42,063 bases of DNA, taken from positions 1 through 42,063 of the forward strand of contig CAILCI010000090.1 of assembly GCA_903832625.1 (NCBI GenBank), read 5' to 3'. This stretch comes from an uncultured Burkholderiales bacterium (lineage in GTDB: Bacteria > Pseudomonadota > Gammaproteobacteria > Burkholderiales > Burkholderiaceae_C). This document shows positions 39,899 to 42,063 of the stretch, piece after piece; position 1 is the stretch's first letter; every line of letters starts with the position of its first letter. A program made the translations under genes and the position numbers. The notes below the pieces were generated by a model. The model searched no databases, was not told the DNA's origin, and worked only from the letters and a program-made list of their open reading frames with translations.

Positions 39899-41809
39899 TT
39901 AAGCTGGCGCAGACAGCACTTCCCAGCGCTCCAAGGCTTGCATCAAGGCTTCTTCAATCTCGCCATCGCGGGCATGCAGCTGGGCAGCACGCGCAGGATC
40001 GGCGTACACCGATGCGTCCAGCATGGAGGCGCGCAGCTCCACTTGCTCGGCTTCCAATGAAGCGATCAATTCGGGCAGCGTTTCCAATTCGCGTTGCTCT
40101 TTGTAGCTGAGTTTGCGTGGTTTGGCGGCATTTGCGACCGCGGCTTTGGGCGCAGCGTTGTCCATGCTTGGCGTGGCGTTGCTGTTCTTCGCAGGTGTAG
40201 ACGCTGACGACGCTTGCGCACTCAACAAACCCCGCGCCCGCTTGGCTTGCGTCATCCAGTCGTTCACGCCACCTTCGTATTCGCGCCAAAAACCGGGTTG
40301 CTCGGGCGTGCCTTCAAACACCAAAGTGCTGGTCACCACATTGTCCAAAAAGGTTCGGTCATGGCTGACGATGAACACCGTGCCGTCATAGGTTTGCAGC
40401 AATTCCTCGAGCAACTCCAAGGTGTCAATGTCCAAGTCGTTGGTCGGCTCGTCCAAAACCAAGACATTGGCAGGCCGCGCAAACAAACGCGCCAACAGCA
40501 AGCGATTGCGCTCGCCTCCCGAGAGCGAACGCACCGGAGACGTCGCGCGCGCAGGCGAGAACAGAAAATCGTCCAAATAGCTCTTCACATGCTTGCGCTG
40601 TGTGCCAATCTCAATCCACTCGCTGCCTGGGCTGATGAAGTCTTCCAGCGTGGCATTCATGTCCAGCGCATCGCGCAACTGGTCAAAGTAGGCCACTTGC
40701 AAATTTGCGCCTTGCCTGATCTTGCCGCTGTCGCTTTCCAACTCGCCCAAAATCATTTTCAGCAGCGTGGTTTTGCCCACGCCATTGGGGCCAATCAAGC
40801 CAATCTTGTCACCGCGCAAAAACGTGGCCGAGAAATTGTTCGCAATCACCTTGTTGCCATAGCGTTTGCTCACCTCAGTCAACTCCGCCACCAGCTTGCC
40901 CGAGCGCGCGCCGCTGTCCACATCCAAGCGCACTTGACCCACCGCATCGCGGCGGCTTTGGCGCCGGTTGCGCAGCGCTTCGAGTCGCGCAATGCGGCTT
41001 TGGCTGCGGGTGCGCCGCGCTTCCACGCCTTTTCTTACCCACACTTCTTCGGCGGCCAGCAATTTATCGGCCTTGGCGTTGATCACCGCCTCTTGTGCCA
41101 GTTGCTCTTCTTTTTGCGTTTGATACTGCGCAAAGTTCCCGGGGTAAGACATCAAATGCCCCCGATCCAACTCCACAATTCGCGTGGCCACCCGGTCAAG
41201 GAAGGAGCGGTCATGCGTGATCGTCACAATGCTGCCCTTGAAGTCCAGCAGCAATTGCTCCAGCCACTCAATGCTGTCTAAATCCAAATGGTTGGTCGGC
41301 TCATCCAGCAGCAGCACATCGGGCTGCGTCACCAATGCCTGAGCCAGTGCCACGCGCTTGGCTGTACCGCCAGATAAGGAAGAGATGCGCGCCTCAGGGT
41401 CAAGATGCAAGCGGTGCAACGTCTCCGTCACCCGTTGCTCCCAATTCCAGCCGTCGTAAATTTCAATCTCGTTTTGCAGCGCGTTCAAATCACCTTCGCC
41501 CAAGCTGTAGCGATCAATCAATTCGCGCACCCGGGCCAGTCCTGCACTGACCGATTCAAAAATCGTCGCGTCACCATCGAGCTGCGGCTCTTGCGCCACA
41601 TACGTCACACGCAAGCCTTGCTGAACACGCAAATCTCCGTCGTCAGGTTTTTCCATGCCCGCCAAGATGCGCAACAAAGAAGACTTGCCCGCACCATTGC
41701 GGCCAATCAACCCCACGCGCTCCAGCGTTTCCAGTGAAAATTCGGCATGATCGAGTAGCGCCACATGCCCAAATGCCAATTGAGCTTGTTGAAGAGTAAT
41801 TAAAGACAT
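39899..41809 (-). CDS. uup: ABC-F family ATPase Uup
   Basis: The 636-residue cytoplasmic ABC-F protein has two ATPase domains on one chain and no membrane part. Walker A motifs are GRNGAGKSS (residues 36-44) and GPNGVGKTT (about 340). Signatures LSGGTAKRVALAQAL and LSGGERNRLLLARLF, and Walker B LLLDEPTNHLDLD and LVLDEPTNDLDID, are all intact. A charged linker carries RRTRSQSRIARLEALRNRR. The C-terminal coiled-coil extension (KLSYKEQRELETLPELIASL, about 570-590) is specific to Uup. Uup binds ribosomes and branched DNA, limiting precise excision of transposons in E. coli. Confidence 0.93.
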   Translation of the reverse strand: MSLITLQQAQLAFGHVALLDHAEFSLETLERVGLIGRNGAGKSSLLRILAGMEKPDDGDLRVQQGLRVTYVAQEPQLDGDATIFESVSAGLARVRELIDRYSLGEGDLNALQNEIEIYDGWNWEQRVTETLHRLHLDPEARISSLSGGTAKRVALAQALVTQPDVLLLDEPTNHLDLDSIEWLEQLLLDFKGSIVTITHDRSFLDRVATRIVELDRGHLMSYPGNFAQYQTQKEEQLAQEAVINAKADKLLAAEEVWVRKGVEARRTRSQSRIARLEALRNRRQSRRDAVGQVRLDVDSGARSGKLVAELTEVSKRYGNKVIANNFSATFLRGDKIGLIGPNGVGKTTLLKMILGELESDSGKIRQGANLQVAYFDQLRDALDMNATLEDFISPGSEWIEIGTQRKHVKSYLDDFLFSPARATSPVRSLSGGERNRLLLARLFARPANVLVLDEPTNDLDIDTLELLEELLQTYDGTVFIVSHDRTFLDNVVTSTLVFEGTPEQPGFWREYEGGVNDWMTQAKRARGLLSAQASSASTPAKNSNATPSMDNAAPKAAVANAAKPRKLSYKEQRELETLPELIASLEAEQVELRASMLDASVYADPARAAQLHARDGEIEEALMQALERWEVLSAPA

Positions 41810-41979
41810 GCGCGCATTATCAAGTGCTGGGCGTAAGCGCTCGAAAAACAGATGTGTTCAGTACGCGCCCCGAAGCAACAAGAACTCCATGTGGCGATCC
41901 GTTAGAACCGAACAACATCCACATATAGAAGCATCGCCAGCAACAGATAGCAACTATTTACAAAAATTTTCAGAAGGGT

Positions 41980-42009
41980 TTGCATCGACCCAAAAACTAG
42001 TGCTATACT
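41980..42009 (+). promoter_or_regulatory. Sigma-70 promoter with extended -10, for a gene beyond the window
   Basis: TTGCAT (41980-41985) and TATACT (42004-42009) are spaced 18 bp, and TGC precedes the -10 box. The -10 lies inside the inverted repeat CTAGT-N5-ACTAG (41997-42011). A GGAGG (42052-42056 region) lies near the end of the window, so a start codon probably follows immediately after it. I see no convincing gene in 41810-42063. Confidence 0.6.
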
Positions 42010-42063
42010 AGCGGGCTTCGCTGATCACAATGTTGAAAAACACAGAGCAGCGGAGGCGGTAAA

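Noticed and set aside
41808..42011. 67-residue plus-strand frame at the right edge
   Set aside because: It overlaps the uup start and the promoter at 41980-42009, has no ribosome site and no recognisable features.

Overview
The window looks like a chromosomal segment of a freshwater-type betaproteobacterium of the order Burkholderiales, most likely family Comamonadaceae. The reasons are the vanAB/vanR, Uup, PriA and HemE protein sequences, dense operons with 1-8 nt gene overlaps, and moderately high GC. The placement rests on protein resemblance only; no database search was run.

Layout. (1) Positions 1-2900 are visibly AT-rich and hold two genes of unknown function and a secreted alpha/beta hydrolase. 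They end at the 3' half of a tRNA-Phe gene, which looks like the scar of an integrated element whose body lies to the left of the window. (2) Positions 3000-3770 hold a small outer-membrane beta-barrel protein. (3) Positions 3769-19349 are an aromatic-acid catabolic and uptake block. It contains a LysR regulator divergent from a two-subunit indolepyruvate-type 2-oxoacid oxidoreductase (iorA, iorB) plus a TRAP transporter (dctP, dctQ, dctM). Next come a DUF3237 gene and a GntR regulator (VanR-like), then a five-gene branched-chain-type ABC importer and vanillate O-demethylase (vanA, vanB).

(4) Positions 19350-28880 are the most unusual part. A 1709-residue protein is built almost entirely of about 210 in-register octapeptides rich in Ser/Thr. 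It lies next to a minus-strand operon encoding a TPR plus SPINDLY/O-GlcNAc-transferase-like (GT41) enzyme and a GT9 (heptosyltransferase-like) glycosyltransferase. Beyond these are a truncated GT9 fused at a short homology to a broken copy of the vanB 3' end, and a second full GT9. I infer a protein O-glycosylation locus whose substrate is the giant repeat protein. All three GT9 copies share a CX2C-X12-C-X9-C cluster reminiscent of the metal-binding Cys finger of autotransporter heptosyltransferases.

(5) Positions 28925-41809 are housekeeping: Rep helicase, AEC transporter, PriA, HemE, a CoA-binding protein, a DsbD-like disulfide reductase, a creatininase-family hydrolase, a histidine phosphatase and the ABC-F ATPase Uup. 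The priA-hemE gap (about 340 bp, AT-rich) carries two DnaA-box matches and long inverted repeats. The last 60 bp carry a strong promoter for a gene beyond the window.

How it works together. VanAB would demethylate vanillate (or a related methoxybenzoate) to protocatechuate, with the adjacent ABC importer supplying substrate and the GntR regulator gating it. The iorAB-TRAP operon probably handles an aryl-2-oxo acid or another carboxylate under LysR control. The repeat-protein/glycosyltransferase region is functionally separate and bears signs of repeated duplication and recombination.
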